From JAMHWD01 sp035911135 (GTDB lineage Bacteria > Pseudomonadota > Alphaproteobacteria > Micavibrionales > Micavibrionaceae), in the NCBI GenBank assembly GCA_035911135.1, contig JAMHWD010000042.1, positions 1 through 64,000 on the forward strand: a stretch of 64,000 bases of DNA, in the 5' to 3' direction. The notes below the pieces were generated by a model, which was not told where the DNA came from, searched no databases, and worked only from the letters and a program-made list of their open reading frames with translations. Both the position numbers and the translations under genes were made by a program. Shown here in pieces: positions 36,715 to 45,347 of this stretch; positions within the stretch are counted from its first letter, which is position 1, and each line of letters begins with the position of its first letter.

Positions 36715-38076
36715 ATGGCAGAATTATTTGATATAGAGCCTGAAAATTCGGATAAAAACCGTCCGCTGGCTGATCGGTTGCGGCCCCGGCTATTGGCGGA
36801 TGTGGCCGGGCAGGCGCATTTGATCGGCCCCGGCAAGCCGCTGAGCCGCATGATTGAGGCCGGCCGTATCAGCTCGGTTATCTTCTGGGGGCCGCCGGGA
36901 TGCGGGAAAACGACGCTGGCCCGGATTCTGGCCCAGCATACCGATCAGTATTTTGAGCAGATATCGGCGATATTCTCCGGCGTGGCCGATTTAAAGCGTG
37001 TCTTTGAGGGCGCAAAGATGCGGAAGCGTAACGGGCAGGGGACATTGCTGTTTGTTGATGAAATTCACCGTTTTAACAAATCCCAGCAGGATGCCTTTCT
37101 GCCCGTGATGGAGGATGGCACGATCACGCTGATCGGCGCGACCACGGAAAATCCATCATTCGAGCTGAACGCGGCATTATTATCCCGCGCGCAAGTGTTG
37201 GTGCTTAAACGCTTGGAAGAAGAGGCGCTGGAGGAATTGCTGGAAAAGGCCGAGGAAGAAGCGGGCCGCGCATTGCCGCTGGAGCTTGAGGCACGGGAGC
37301 TGATGAAAACACTGGCCGATGGGGATGGGCGCTATCTGCTGGGCATGGCGGAGCAGGTTTTTTCTTCTGTGCCTTTCCCGCGAAAGCGGGAATCTGGAGA
37401 TCATGAAGATAACAGGTCCCCGCTTGCGCGGGGAACGCAAAATTTAAATTCTGAAGGCTTGCTGGAAATCATCCAGCGCCGCGCCCCGATCTACGATAAG
37501 GGCGATGACGCGCATTTTAATCTGATCTCTTCTTTTCACAAATCCTTGCGGGCTTCGGATGCCGATGCGGCGCTGTATTGGATGGCGCGGATGCTGGCCG
37601 GCGGGGAGAGGCCGGAATATATTTTGCGCCGGATGCTTTGCGTGGCCTCTGAAGATATCTCAAATGCCGATCCCCAAGCCCTGCAGGTTGCCTTGAACGC
37701 TTGGCAGGCCTATGAACGTCTGGGGTTGCCGGAGGGCGAGCTGGCCATGGCGCAGGCCTGTACTTATCTGGCGACTGCCCCCAAATCCAATGCCAGCTAT
37801 ATGGCGTTATCGCAGGCCAAGGCGCTGGCCGCGCAGACCGGATCATTAATGCCGCCGCGCCATGCCATGAACGCGCCGACCAAGCTTATGAAGGCGCAGG
37901 GCTATCATCAGGGTTACATATACGATCACGATACGCCGGAAGGGTTTTCAGGCCTTAGTTATTTTCCAGATGACATCGGGCGCAGAAATTTCTATAACCC
38001 AGTAGAGCGCGGGTTTGAGCGCGAGATAAAAAAACGTCTCGAATACTGGGATAATTTGCGGAGGAAAAAAGAATGA
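36715..38076 (+). CDS. rarA: replication-associated recombination ATPase RarA with an inserted repeat
   Basis: 453 aa AAA+ ATPase (MgsA/WRNIP1 family) acting at stalled replication forks. Walker A is WGPPGCGKTT, Walker B LLFVDEIHRFNKSQQDAF, sensor 1 IGATTENPSFELN. The C-terminal tetramer domain contains YDKGDDAHFNLISSFHKSLRASDADAALYW. Between LLGMAEQV and SEGLLEIIQRR lies a foreign-looking 20-25 residue insert with PFPRKRESGD and RSPLARGTQ, encoded by a palindromic repeat at 37373-37437. The frame is kept. The start ATG at 36715 follows AAGGA; the longer frame from 36670 is less likely. The stop overlaps the next gene's ATG. Confidence 0.93.
   Translation: MAELFDIEPENSDKNRPLADRLRPRLLADVAGQAHLIGPGKPLSRMIEAGRISSVIFWGPPGCGKTTLARILAQHTDQYFEQISAIFSGVADLKRVFEGAKMRKRNGQGTLLFVDEIHRFNKSQQDAFLPVMEDGTITLIGATTENPSFELNAALLSRAQVLVLKRLEEEALEELLEKAEEEAGRALPLELEARELMKTLADGDGRYLLGMAEQVFSSVPFPRKRESGDHEDNRSPLARGTQNLNSEGLLEIIQRRAPIYDKGDDAHFNLISSFHKSLRASDADAALYWMARMLAGGERPEYILRRMLCVASEDISNADPQALQVALNAWQAYERLGLPEGELAMAQACTYLATAPKSNASYMALSQAKALAAQTGSLMPPRHAMNAPTKLMKAQGYHQGYIYDHDTPEGFSGLSYFPDDIGRRNFYNPVERGFEREIKKRLEYWDNLRRKKE
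37373..37437. repeat. palindromic repeat inserted in frame within rarA (copy D)
   Basis: Two hairpins, TTCCCGC-GAAA-GCGGGAA (37375-37392) and TCCCCGC-TTGC-GCGGGGA (37417-37434), with a CTGG(A) block after the first. They match the general plan of the intergenic copies at 12162, 15468 and 59791. It adds about 22 codons to RarA without a stop or frameshift. Confidence 0.8.
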
Positions 38077-38579
38077 CGGCCCATAAAAAACCAAACGGCG
38101 AATATGCCGCGGATACTTTAAAGGAATTGCGTAAGGTTGCTGGCGGGAAAGATATGACGGTTATGGCCCAGTTGACCGCGCTGACCGAAGGGCTGTATGA
38201 GCGTTTTGGCAAGACTGCCGCCGATAGAGAGGCGCGGACGCCGGAAGTGGATTGGCGCTGGGCTGATTTGCTGGATCTGATGTATTACTTTGATGAGGAT
38301 GCCAATCGCGACAAGCCTGTCCATGCGCGGGTTGGTATGCCTGATGCCGATCCGCTGACACTGATTAATCGCCTGCAGGACGAGGGGTTTATTAACAAAA
38401 AGGACGGTAATGCCCTGCGCCGTAAATTCAATGATCAGGTCAAGGCGCTTACGGGGCGGGAACTGAACAATGTACAGGTGGCGGAATTACGCAGGCTTTT
38501 GCTTGATTTTGATGTGGGCCAGACATTGCGCCCTGCTGAGGAAAAGCGGGAAGCGCCGGAGACGCCGGGTCAGGGCTGA
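38073..38579 (+). CDS. hypothetical protein coupled to rarA
   Basis: 168 aa, soluble, charged, helical; no family recognised. Its ATG overlaps the rarA stop (ATGA), so it is co-translated with rarA. Notable stretches are EVDWRWADLLDLMYYFDEDAN and ADPLTLINRLQDEGFINKKDG. The C-terminus is acidic and proline-rich. It overlaps the convergent EamA gene by 10 nt. Confidence 0.6.
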   Translation: MTAHKKPNGEYAADTLKELRKVAGGKDMTVMAQLTALTEGLYERFGKTAADREARTPEVDWRWADLLDLMYYFDEDANRDKPVHARVGMPDADPLTLINRLQDEGFINKKDGNALRRKFNDQVKALTGRELNNVQVAELRRLLLDFDVGQTLRPAEEKREAPETPGQG

Positions 38580-39466
38580 TCAGGTATTTTTGACATTTTC
38601 CTGTCGCTATAGATGACGTACATGCCGCTGGCGATGATAACGGTGCTGCCCAGCAGCATCCATTCATCCGGAATATCGCTGAAAAGCAGGAACCCAAATA
38701 GAAGCCCCCAGATCATCTCGGTATAAAGAAACGGCGTAACGAGGGCGGCCTGCGCGGTGCGAAAGGCCAGTGAGACGCACAGCACGCCAGAGGCAATCAA
38801 TCCACCGCAGAGCGCAAAAAACGGCGCGTGTTCAAATGCGATAGGCTTGAAATCAAACGCGATCAGCGGAAGGCTTAAGGCGAATGTGCCGATCAGGGTC
38901 ATGAAGGCGACGATGAAGGGGCTGGCTTCTTTCAGCTCGCGCGAGAGCGTGAAAAAAACAGCGACCAGAAATGCCGCCGCAAGGGGCAAAAGCAGCGCTG
39001 GCTGGAAGCTTTCAGGCGAGGGCTGGAGGACGATCAGAACGCCGATAAACCCTGTAATGATCGCCGCCCAGCGCGATAATCCGACGCGCTCGCCATAGAA
39101 AATAATCGCCAGCAATACGGCAAAAAACGGCTTGGCAAAGATCATGGCGTAGATATCGGCCAGCGACATGAAGGTAAAGCAATAAATCAGGATTATATTG
39201 ATGGTGATATTCAAAATGGACCGAATAATGTGAAATCCCCATTCGCGCCGGTTGGAAATCCCACGCCAGCCGCCCAGCTGCCGGGAAATGCATAGCAGGA
39301 TCAGGGCGGCGATGGCGGCCTCGAACCCGGCGATCTGCGGGCCCGGATAATGCGGCGATATCCATTTGGCGGATATATCGGCAAAGGCAAAAGAAGTATA
39401 GCCGGCCATGGCCAGCAGCATTCCCTTTTGATTTATCGTCAGATTTGTGGGCATAATCAGGCTCAA
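38570..39466 (-). CDS. EamA-family (DMT) transporter
   Basis: 298 aa with ten predicted membrane helices in two EamA halves (AMAGYTSFAFADISAKWIS; GLIASGVLCVSLAFRTAQAALVTPFLYTEMIWGLLFGFLLF). The second half ends with STVIIASGMYVIYSDRK. Such transporters export metabolites; the substrate is unknown. The TTG at 39466 has AGGA six bases upstream; the ATG at 39454 is an alternative start. It interrupts the rarA-crcB-rluC direction. Confidence 0.82.
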   Translation of the reverse strand: MSLIMPTNLTINQKGMLLAMAGYTSFAFADISAKWISPHYPGPQIAGFEAAIAALILLCISRQLGGWRGISNRREWGFHIIRSILNITINIILIYCFTFMSLADIYAMIFAKPFFAVLLAIIFYGERVGLSRWAAIITGFIGVLIVLQPSPESFQPALLLPLAAAFLVAVFFTLSRELKEASPFIVAFMTLIGTFALSLPLIAFDFKPIAFEHAPFFALCGGLIASGVLCVSLAFRTAQAALVTPFLYTEMIWGLLFGFLLFSDIPDEWMLLGSTVIIASGMYVIYSDRKMSKIPDQP

Positions 39467-39509
39467 CTTTTATCCTGTTTCTCAAATTTCAGGAAGATGG
39501 AAAAATAAG

Positions 39510-39893
39510 ATGATAGCCACTTATGCGGCCATAGGCGCGGGCGGGGCGATTGGCGCGATGCTGCGCCACGGGATGAATGAGGGCGTACTGCGCGTTCTGG
39601 GCAGCGGATTTCCTTATGGAATACTGGCGGTTAATATTCTGGGCGCCTTTGCCATGGGGGTTGTGATTGCCCTTTTTGCCCAGCTCTGGGAGCCGCCATC
39701 CTATATTAAATCGTTTGTAACGACAGGCATTCTGGGCGGGTTTACGACATTTTCGGCTTTCTCGTTGGATGCTGTCCTGCTCTGGGAGCGCGGCGAGACG
39801 CTTGGCGCGATTATATATGTGGCCCTTTCGGTGGGATTGTCCATTGCCGGGCTGTTGTTGGGATTGTCATTGGTGCGCGGAGTATTCGCATGA
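39510..39893 (+). CDS. crcB: fluoride exporter CrcB/Fluc
   Basis: 127 aa with four membrane helices. Typical features are GAGGAIGAMLRHG at the start, NILGAFAMG in helix 2 and the sodium/fluoride-site stretch TTGILGGFTTFSAFSLD. It works as an antiparallel dimer that expels fluoride. The ATG at 39510 fits the family start; the open frame runs further upstream. No fluoride riboswitch is visible. The stop overlaps the rluC-like start. Confidence 0.92.
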   Translation: MIATYAAIGAGGAIGAMLRHGMNEGVLRVLGSGFPYGILAVNILGAFAMGVVIALFAQLWEPPSYIKSFVTTGILGGFTTFSAFSLDAVLLWERGETLGAIIYVALSVGLSIAGLLLGLSLVRGVFA

Positions 39894-40882
39894 GCGCGGT
39901 CAGGATTTTAAATGTTTCCGAAGATGATTCCGGCCAGCGCCTTGACCGCTGGATCAAGAAATACGCCCCCGATCTGCCGTATGTCCTTGTGCAGAAATTG
40001 ATGCGAAAAGGGCAGATCCGTGTGGATGGGAAACGCGCCAAGCCGGATCAGAAGCTGGAGGCCGGGCAGGAAGTGCGCCTGCCGCCTTACGAGGGGATGC
40101 GCCCGCGCGAGGAAAAGAAGATTACAGCCGCCGATATCGCCTTTATCAAATCCCTCGTGATTTATGATGATGGTGACATTATCGCCATTAACAAGCCTTA
40201 TGATCTGGCGGTGCAGGGCGGCACGAATACATACCGCCATGTGGATGGGTTGCTGGAAGGCCTCGCCAATGAGGAGGGCGTGAAGCCGAAACTTGTTCAT
40301 CGCCTCGATAAGGATACCAGTGGAATTTTGCTGCTGGCGCGTTCAACGAAAATTGCCCGCGAGATGGGCGATATGTTCAAGGGACGTGATCTGAAAAAGA
40401 TATATTGGGCCCTGATCTCGCCCGCACCCTCCATTTACGAAGGCACGATCCGCGCCCCCATCGCCAAGGCCAGCGGCAGCAATAAGGAACGTATGGTGGT
40501 CGATGAGGAGGAGGGTAAATATTCCCTCACCGATTACAGCATTATAGATACGGCCGGAACGGATGTCGCCTTTGCCGCTTTCTGGCCGCGCACAGGAAGG
40601 ACGCATCAGATCAGGGTCCATTCGGAATTTATGGGAAGCCCGATATTGGGCGATCCGAAATATGCCTATCGCGATATCCAGCACGAGCATGAGATTATTG
40701 ATCTGGAGAGCCTCGATCTGGCCAAAAGGCTTCATTTGCACGCAAGGCGCATTATTTTCCGCCACCCCATCAAGCGCACCAAGGTTGATATCACAGCCCC
40801 GCTGCCTGAAGATTTGCAGAAAAGCTGGAAAGCGCTGGGGTTTGATCCTTCCTACAAGAAGGACCCGTTTGGCGAACAATAG
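39890..40882 (+). CDS. rluC: RluC/RluD-family 23S rRNA pseudouridine synthase
   Basis: 330 aa. Residues 10-75 form the S4 RNA-binding domain (GQRLDRWIKKYAPDLPYVLVQKLMRKGQIRVDGKR). The catalytic motif HRLDKDTSGILLLAR has the nucleophilic aspartate; GRTHQIRVHSEFMGSPILGDPKY is the second family block. It converts uridines of 23S rRNA to pseudouridine. Assignment to RluC rather than RluD rests on the crcB-linked position. It starts in an ATGA overlap with crcB. Confidence 0.85.
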   Translation: MSAVRILNVSEDDSGQRLDRWIKKYAPDLPYVLVQKLMRKGQIRVDGKRAKPDQKLEAGQEVRLPPYEGMRPREEKKITAADIAFIKSLVIYDDGDIIAINKPYDLAVQGGTNTYRHVDGLLEGLANEEGVKPKLVHRLDKDTSGILLLARSTKIAREMGDMFKGRDLKKIYWALISPAPSIYEGTIRAPIAKASGSNKERMVVDEEEGKYSLTDYSIIDTAGTDVAFAAFWPRTGRTHQIRVHSEFMGSPILGDPKYAYRDIQHEHEIIDLESLDLAKRLHLHARRIIFRHPIKRTKVDITAPLPEDLQKSWKALGFDPSYKKDPFGEQ

Positions 40883-40944
40883 CTTGATCGGGGCCGTACG
40901 GCGTTTATAATTGCTCCAGCGCTAATTATTGTAGGATCAAGGTC

Positions 40945-42294
40945 ATGGCGGAGAAAGCCGAAAAGGGAAGCTGGTTGTCATTCTGGGCAAAGCTTGCCTT
41001 TCTTCTGATTGTTTTTATTGCCGTGATTTTATCGGTCCTGAATGCCTTGGGCGGTAACAGCGATGTGCTCAAAAGCTCGCTCGAGCAATATCTCTCCGGC
41101 GCGCTGCGCGGCAACGCCAAGATTGAAAAACTGCACCAGATGACATTCTTCCCTTATATGAGCATTGATGCCGAAGGGGTAACGGTGAGCGACCCGAAAA
41201 ATGAGCGCCGCATTATCTTTAGCGCCGGGCGCATGCAGATGGCCATGGGATTTTGGGATATGACCTTTTCCACTGGTAAGATCAAGACGTTCAATGTTGA
41301 GAAATTGCGCGCCATGCCGGGTGTTTTTGTGCAACCCGGTCTTACAGTGGGGAGCGCCGCGATTATAGACGAGGGCGATCAGGCCTATATCCGCGCGGAA
41401 GGCAAGATTGGCGCGGAGCCGTTCAAGATGGGTATTACCACCGATACATATGGCAGCGGAAAATCCAAAACATACCGCATGGGCATCAAGCGTGATGTAA
41501 AAATAAAAATCGGCGATATCGAATTGGATGGCATTGTTGATGCTGCGGATCCTGAAAATTATATCCTGCAGGATTTCTCGCTCAAGCATGACACGCTTGT
41601 CATCAAGGGCGGCGCGGATATCTTCGCCGGCAGCGGCGGGCGCATCAAGATCAAGGGCGATTTTATCCTGCCGGGCGGCAGCCATATCAAGCCCGATATC
41701 CTGTTTGAACATCCGGAAAACAAATTGCCGCGCGCGGCGGGCGCCATCATGATTGAAGGGGCAAAGGCTGCTGATTTTACCGATGCCGCGCCTTATAAGG
41801 CGCTTTGGGATTCTCTGGCCCGTGTCACGCAAGGCGGCGGTGAATCTAGCGCAAAGGCCAAGACATTTGGCTGGACCGGGGATTTTGAAATCATGGCCGG
41901 ACCCGGCGAATTGCCGCAAAGCTTTTTAGGGCAAGGTATGAATGAAAAGCTGATCCCCGCCATGATACCGGGCGAGGCGGGCCGCGTGGATATTCTGGCA
42001 GTGAATTGCCTGCGTTTTGATCTGAGCGTCTCGCGCCGCGTTCTGGAGGGCGCGGATATTTTTGTTGATACCAAGGATTTTATCGCGGGCGGCGCAGGGT
42101 CTTATGCCGTGGATGAAGACAGGCTGGAGGCCTCGCTCGTTCCCAAAATGAAAAATGCGGGGACCGATGCCATGGCTGTGAAGATCTCTGGCCCCTGGAA
42201 AGCCTATGAGGTTGACCCTGTTTCCGCCGATCCAAAGCTGGTGCCCAAGGGTTCTTGCGCGGATATGAATTTCTCGCCTCTGGATGCGCCATGA
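40945..42294 (+). CDS. AsmA-like membrane-anchored protein
   Basis: 449 aa with one N-terminal membrane helix (FWAKLAFLLIVFIAVILSVLNAL), leaving the rest in the periplasm. The following LSGALRGNAKIEKLHQMTFFPYMSIDAEGVTVSD resembles the start of AsmA proteins, which bridge the envelope for lipid transport. The remainder is beta-rich. Length and fold are only broadly like AsmA. Its stop overlaps the ATP12 gene's ATG. Confidence 0.6.
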   Translation: MAEKAEKGSWLSFWAKLAFLLIVFIAVILSVLNALGGNSDVLKSSLEQYLSGALRGNAKIEKLHQMTFFPYMSIDAEGVTVSDPKNERRIIFSAGRMQMAMGFWDMTFSTGKIKTFNVEKLRAMPGVFVQPGLTVGSAAIIDEGDQAYIRAEGKIGAEPFKMGITTDTYGSGKSKTYRMGIKRDVKIKIGDIELDGIVDAADPENYILQDFSLKHDTLVIKGGADIFAGSGGRIKIKGDFILPGGSHIKPDILFEHPENKLPRAAGAIMIEGAKAADFTDAAPYKALWDSLARVTQGGGESSAKAKTFGWTGDFEIMAGPGELPQSFLGQGMNEKLIPAMIPGEAGRVDILAVNCLRFDLSVSRRVLEGADIFVDTKDFIAGGAGSYAVDEDRLEASLVPKMKNAGTDAMAVKISGPWKAYEVDPVSADPKLVPKGSCADMNFSPLDAP

Positions 42295-42998
42295 AGCGTT
42301 TTTACAAGGATGTAACCGCGGTGCCTGCAGAGACGGGCGGGTTTCGCATCTGCCTTGACGGGCGGCCTGTGAAGACGCCGGGCCGTGTTGATATGATCTG
42401 CCCAGATGTGCGGATCGCAGAAATTGTATCGGCAGAATGGCGGGCGCAGGATAAAACCATTGACCCCCAAACCATGCCGGCGACGCAATTGATCAACACC
42501 ATGGTTGATAAATTTCCGGGTCATCGAGATGAAATGACCGCGCAGGTGTTGAAATTTATGGATACGGATTTGATCTGTTACACGGCCGATGGGCCGGAAG
42601 ATCTTGCGCGGATACAAGATAAGTTATGGGGCGGCGCGCGAGATTGGTTTGAGGGGCGCTATGGCGTGAGCCTGAAGACAACAACGGATTTAAAGGCGAT
42701 CCGGCAGGAAGCTGTTGTTCACAAGGCGGTGGCTGAGGATATTGCGGCGCTTAAGGACGTCGAGTTTATCGTGTTTCAGAGCCTTGTGCCGGTATGCGGT
42801 TCGGTTATTTTGTCGCTGGGTTTTGTGCATGGCTATCTGGATACCCCTGCCATGCTGGCTGCGATTTTTGCCGAGGAAGATTATCAGGCCACCGTGACGC
42901 GGGCCGATCTTTATGGCGAAGATCCCATGATCATGAAGAAAAAGACAGCGCTGCGGCGCGATATGGATGCGGCCAAAGCCTTGCTTTCTGGCGCATAA
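42291..42998 (+). CDS. ATP12-family F1-ATPase assembly chaperone
   Basis: 235 aa. The N-terminal KRFYKDVTAVPAETGGFRICLDGRPVKTPGR and SAEWRAQDKTIDPQTMPATQLINTMVD are strongly typical of ATP12 (Pfam PF07542), shared by alphaproteobacteria and mitochondria. It assists assembly of the F1 alpha subunit. The ATG at 42291 overlaps the preceding stop. No atp genes are in the window. Confidence 0.9.
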   Translation: MKRFYKDVTAVPAETGGFRICLDGRPVKTPGRVDMICPDVRIAEIVSAEWRAQDKTIDPQTMPATQLINTMVDKFPGHRDEMTAQVLKFMDTDLICYTADGPEDLARIQDKLWGGARDWFEGRYGVSLKTTTDLKAIRQEAVVHKAVAEDIAALKDVEFIVFQSLVPVCGSVILSLGFVHGYLDTPAMLAAIFAEEDYQATVTRADLYGEDPMIMKKKTALRRDMDAAKALLSGA

Positions 42999-43015
42999 GG
43001 CGTATTTTAGGCTCT

Positions 43016-44818
43016 ATGGACAGCAAAGACAAAAAAAGCAGTATTTCCTACCGCGAAGTCGCGGCGTTTATCTGGCATTACTGGCGCCGGCAAAAAGGGC
43101 GTTTGGCGATTGTCATTCCGGGGCTGATGCTGGCGGCGCTGGTGGATGCCACGTTCCCCTATATCACGGGCAAGATGATTGATTCGGTCACGCGTTCCGA
43201 GGCGCATGGCATCCCCGCCGCGCAGGAAGTTATTCCATGGTTTGTTGCCTTTGTGGTGGTGGGGTATTTGTTCCAGACCATTCGTAACGGCTCATTATTC
43301 GTCTGGAACCGTGTGGGCGTGCAGACGCTTTATAATATCGAGATGGAAGCTTTCCAGAAGGTCCAGCGTTTCTCCGCCGACTGGCATGCCAATTCTTTCG
43401 CTGGTGCGACGGTGCGGAAGATTTCCCGCGGCAAGCAGGCTTTTGACATGCTGGAAGATATCCTGATCATGAACCTGCTGCCCTCGCTGGTGGTGCTGGG
43501 GATTACGGTGATGTTCGCAGCCTCAAAATCATGGATATTGGGCGCGGTCACGCTGGTCTGCGCCCTTGTGTATCTGTTTTTGAACGCCGTGATCGTGGTG
43601 AAGATTAACATGCCGCGTTTCCGCAAATCTGCGGCCCGCGATACGGTTGTGGGGGCCAAGCTGGCAGACTCCATTACCGCCAATGCGGTTGTAAAGGCCT
43701 TCGGCGCGGAGGCGCAGGAAGATAATATTTTCCGTCATGCCTTGCGCCGCTGGCAGCTCCGGGCGCTGCGGAGCTGGGATGTTTATATTGCCACGGATCT
43801 GATGCGCCGTTTTATGTCCGAAACCATGGCGGCGCTGATGATCGGCACGACGATCTGGCTTTGGTCGCGAGGGGAAGCCACATCAGGTGATGTGGTGTTT
43901 TCCTTTACCAGTTTTATGCTGCTTTCGATGTATCTGCGGGCGCTGGGCGATAATGTCGCCAATCTGCAGCGCGCCATTAACGACATGGAAGATATTATCG
44001 AATTCTGGCGCCGCGAGGATGAGATGCGCGATATCGAAGGCGCAGAACCTGTCTCTATCAGCAAGGGCGAGATTGTCTTTGATGATGTGCGTTTTATGTA
44101 CCGCAATAAAATGCAGCCGTTATTTGACGGGCTGAATGTCACGATCAGGCCGGGCGAGAAGATCGCGCTGGTGGGGCCGTCGGGGTCCGGAAAGTCGAGC
44201 TTTGTGAAGCTGATCCAGCGCCTTTATGACGTTGATGCCGGGGAGATCCGCATTGATGGCCAGAATATCGCCAAGGTCACGCAGGCCTCGCTGCGCCGGA
44301 ATATTGGCCTCGTGCCGCAGGAGCCGATCCTGTTTCACCGCTCGATCGCATCCAATATCGCCTATGGCAGGCCGGGCGCGAAGATGGAGGATATTATCGA
44401 GGCCGCAAGGCAGGCCCATGCCCATGAATTTATTGAAACCCTGCCCAAGGGATATGATACGCTGGTGGGGGAGCGCGGCGTGAAATTATCGGGCGGCGAG
44501 CGCCAGCGCGTGGCTATTGCCCGCGCCATTCTTGCCAATACGCCGATCCTGATTCTGGATGAGGCCACGGCTTCGCTAGATTCCGTTTCCGAGCATTATA
44601 TCCAGCTGGCCATGGATAATCTGACGCAAGGGCGCACGACCATTACGATCGCGCACCGCCTGTCCACCATCCAGAATGCGGACCGCATTCTGGTTTTCCG
44701 CGCTGGGCGCATTGTCGAGGAAGGCACGCATAGCGAGCTGATCGCGCGTGACGAGTCTGTTTATAAAGAGCTGTATGACATGCAGGCTCTGGGCTTGGTT
44801 GGCGAAAAAAATGCCTAA
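43016..44818 (+). CDS. ABC exporter, half-transporter with fused ATPase
   Basis: 600 aa: a six-helix type IV membrane domain (residues 25-330) and an ATPase with Walker A GPSGSGKSS (K393), Q-loop VPQEPILFHRSI, signature LSGGERQR, Walker B ILILDEATASLDS and H-loop IAHRLSTI. It acts as a dimer. Similar proteins export lipids (MsbA-like), peptides or drugs, and the substrate is unknown. The open frame extends back to 42794, but the ATG at 43016, past the ATP12 stop, gives a normal start. Confidence 0.9.
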   Translation: MDSKDKKSSISYREVAAFIWHYWRRQKGRLAIVIPGLMLAALVDATFPYITGKMIDSVTRSEAHGIPAAQEVIPWFVAFVVVGYLFQTIRNGSLFVWNRVGVQTLYNIEMEAFQKVQRFSADWHANSFAGATVRKISRGKQAFDMLEDILIMNLLPSLVVLGITVMFAASKSWILGAVTLVCALVYLFLNAVIVVKINMPRFRKSAARDTVVGAKLADSITANAVVKAFGAEAQEDNIFRHALRRWQLRALRSWDVYIATDLMRRFMSETMAALMIGTTIWLWSRGEATSGDVVFSFTSFMLLSMYLRALGDNVANLQRAINDMEDIIEFWRREDEMRDIEGAEPVSISKGEIVFDDVRFMYRNKMQPLFDGLNVTIRPGEKIALVGPSGSGKSSFVKLIQRLYDVDAGEIRIDGQNIAKVTQASLRRNIGLVPQEPILFHRSIASNIAYGRPGAKMEDIIEAARQAHAHEFIETLPKGYDTLVGERGVKLSGGERQRVAIARAILANTPILILDEATASLDSVSEHYIQLAMDNLTQGRTTITIAHRLSTIQNADRILVFRAGRIVEEGTHSELIARDESVYKELYDMQALGLVGEKNA

Positions 44819-45342
44819 AGCCAGCTATCGGGTTTGGGCATGGCTTGCGATTTAAACGCCCGCGGCAGGCCGCGCCCCAAACGCCATAGGATATAAAGCG
44901 CCAGCGGCAATATTGCGATCAGGGCAGAATTAATAAGCAAAGGCATATTGGCGGCGATAAATGCATCCATGCAGGGCTGGGCCAGCGGCCAGATATCGTC
45001 AAATCCGGCTTTTTCCAAAAACTCGATGCTTTGGTTGGCGATGGTTTGGGTGCAAGGCTCAAAAGGCGCATGATCAATAGCGGGGAGCATATAGAAACTG
45101 GCCGCGCTCATGCTGATCACGGATAAAATGCCGCTGGCCCAGATCGTGCCAATGATAAAGGCCGCATGGCTGGGTACGAAATCGCTTAAAGACCCCTGTT
45201 TTTTAAGGCGGTAGCCGTAAATCATAACGCCCAGTAATGTGACAAGCGATAACCCGGCCGCCCAGACATGCGGCAGGCAAGTCAGGATAATCGTGGCGGC
45301 AAAGGCTGCGTAAAGTGTGATAATTTTCTGATGATCTGTCAT
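44815..45342 (-). CDS. hypothetical membrane protein downstream of mutL
   Basis: 175 aa with four predicted membrane helices (IITLYAAFAATIILTCLPHVWAA, LSLVTLLGVMIYGYRL, AAFIIGTIWASGILSVISMSA, LLINSALIAILPLALYILWRL). Two cysteines (EPCTQTI, AQPCMDA) lie in one extramembrane loop between helices 3 and 4 and could form a disulfide. The family is not recognised. It starts 5 nt after mutL and is co-transcribed. Its end overlaps the ABC exporter by 4 nt. The ATG at 45342 avoids overlap with mutL. Confidence 0.65.
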   Translation of the reverse strand: MTDHQKIITLYAAFAATIILTCLPHVWAAGLSLVTLLGVMIYGYRLKKQGSLSDFVPSHAAFIIGTIWASGILSVISMSAASFYMLPAIDHAPFEPCTQTIANQSIEFLEKAGFDDIWPLAQPCMDAFIAANMPLLINSALIAILPLALYILWRLGRGLPRAFKSQAMPKPDSWL

Positions 45343-45347
45343 GGCAA

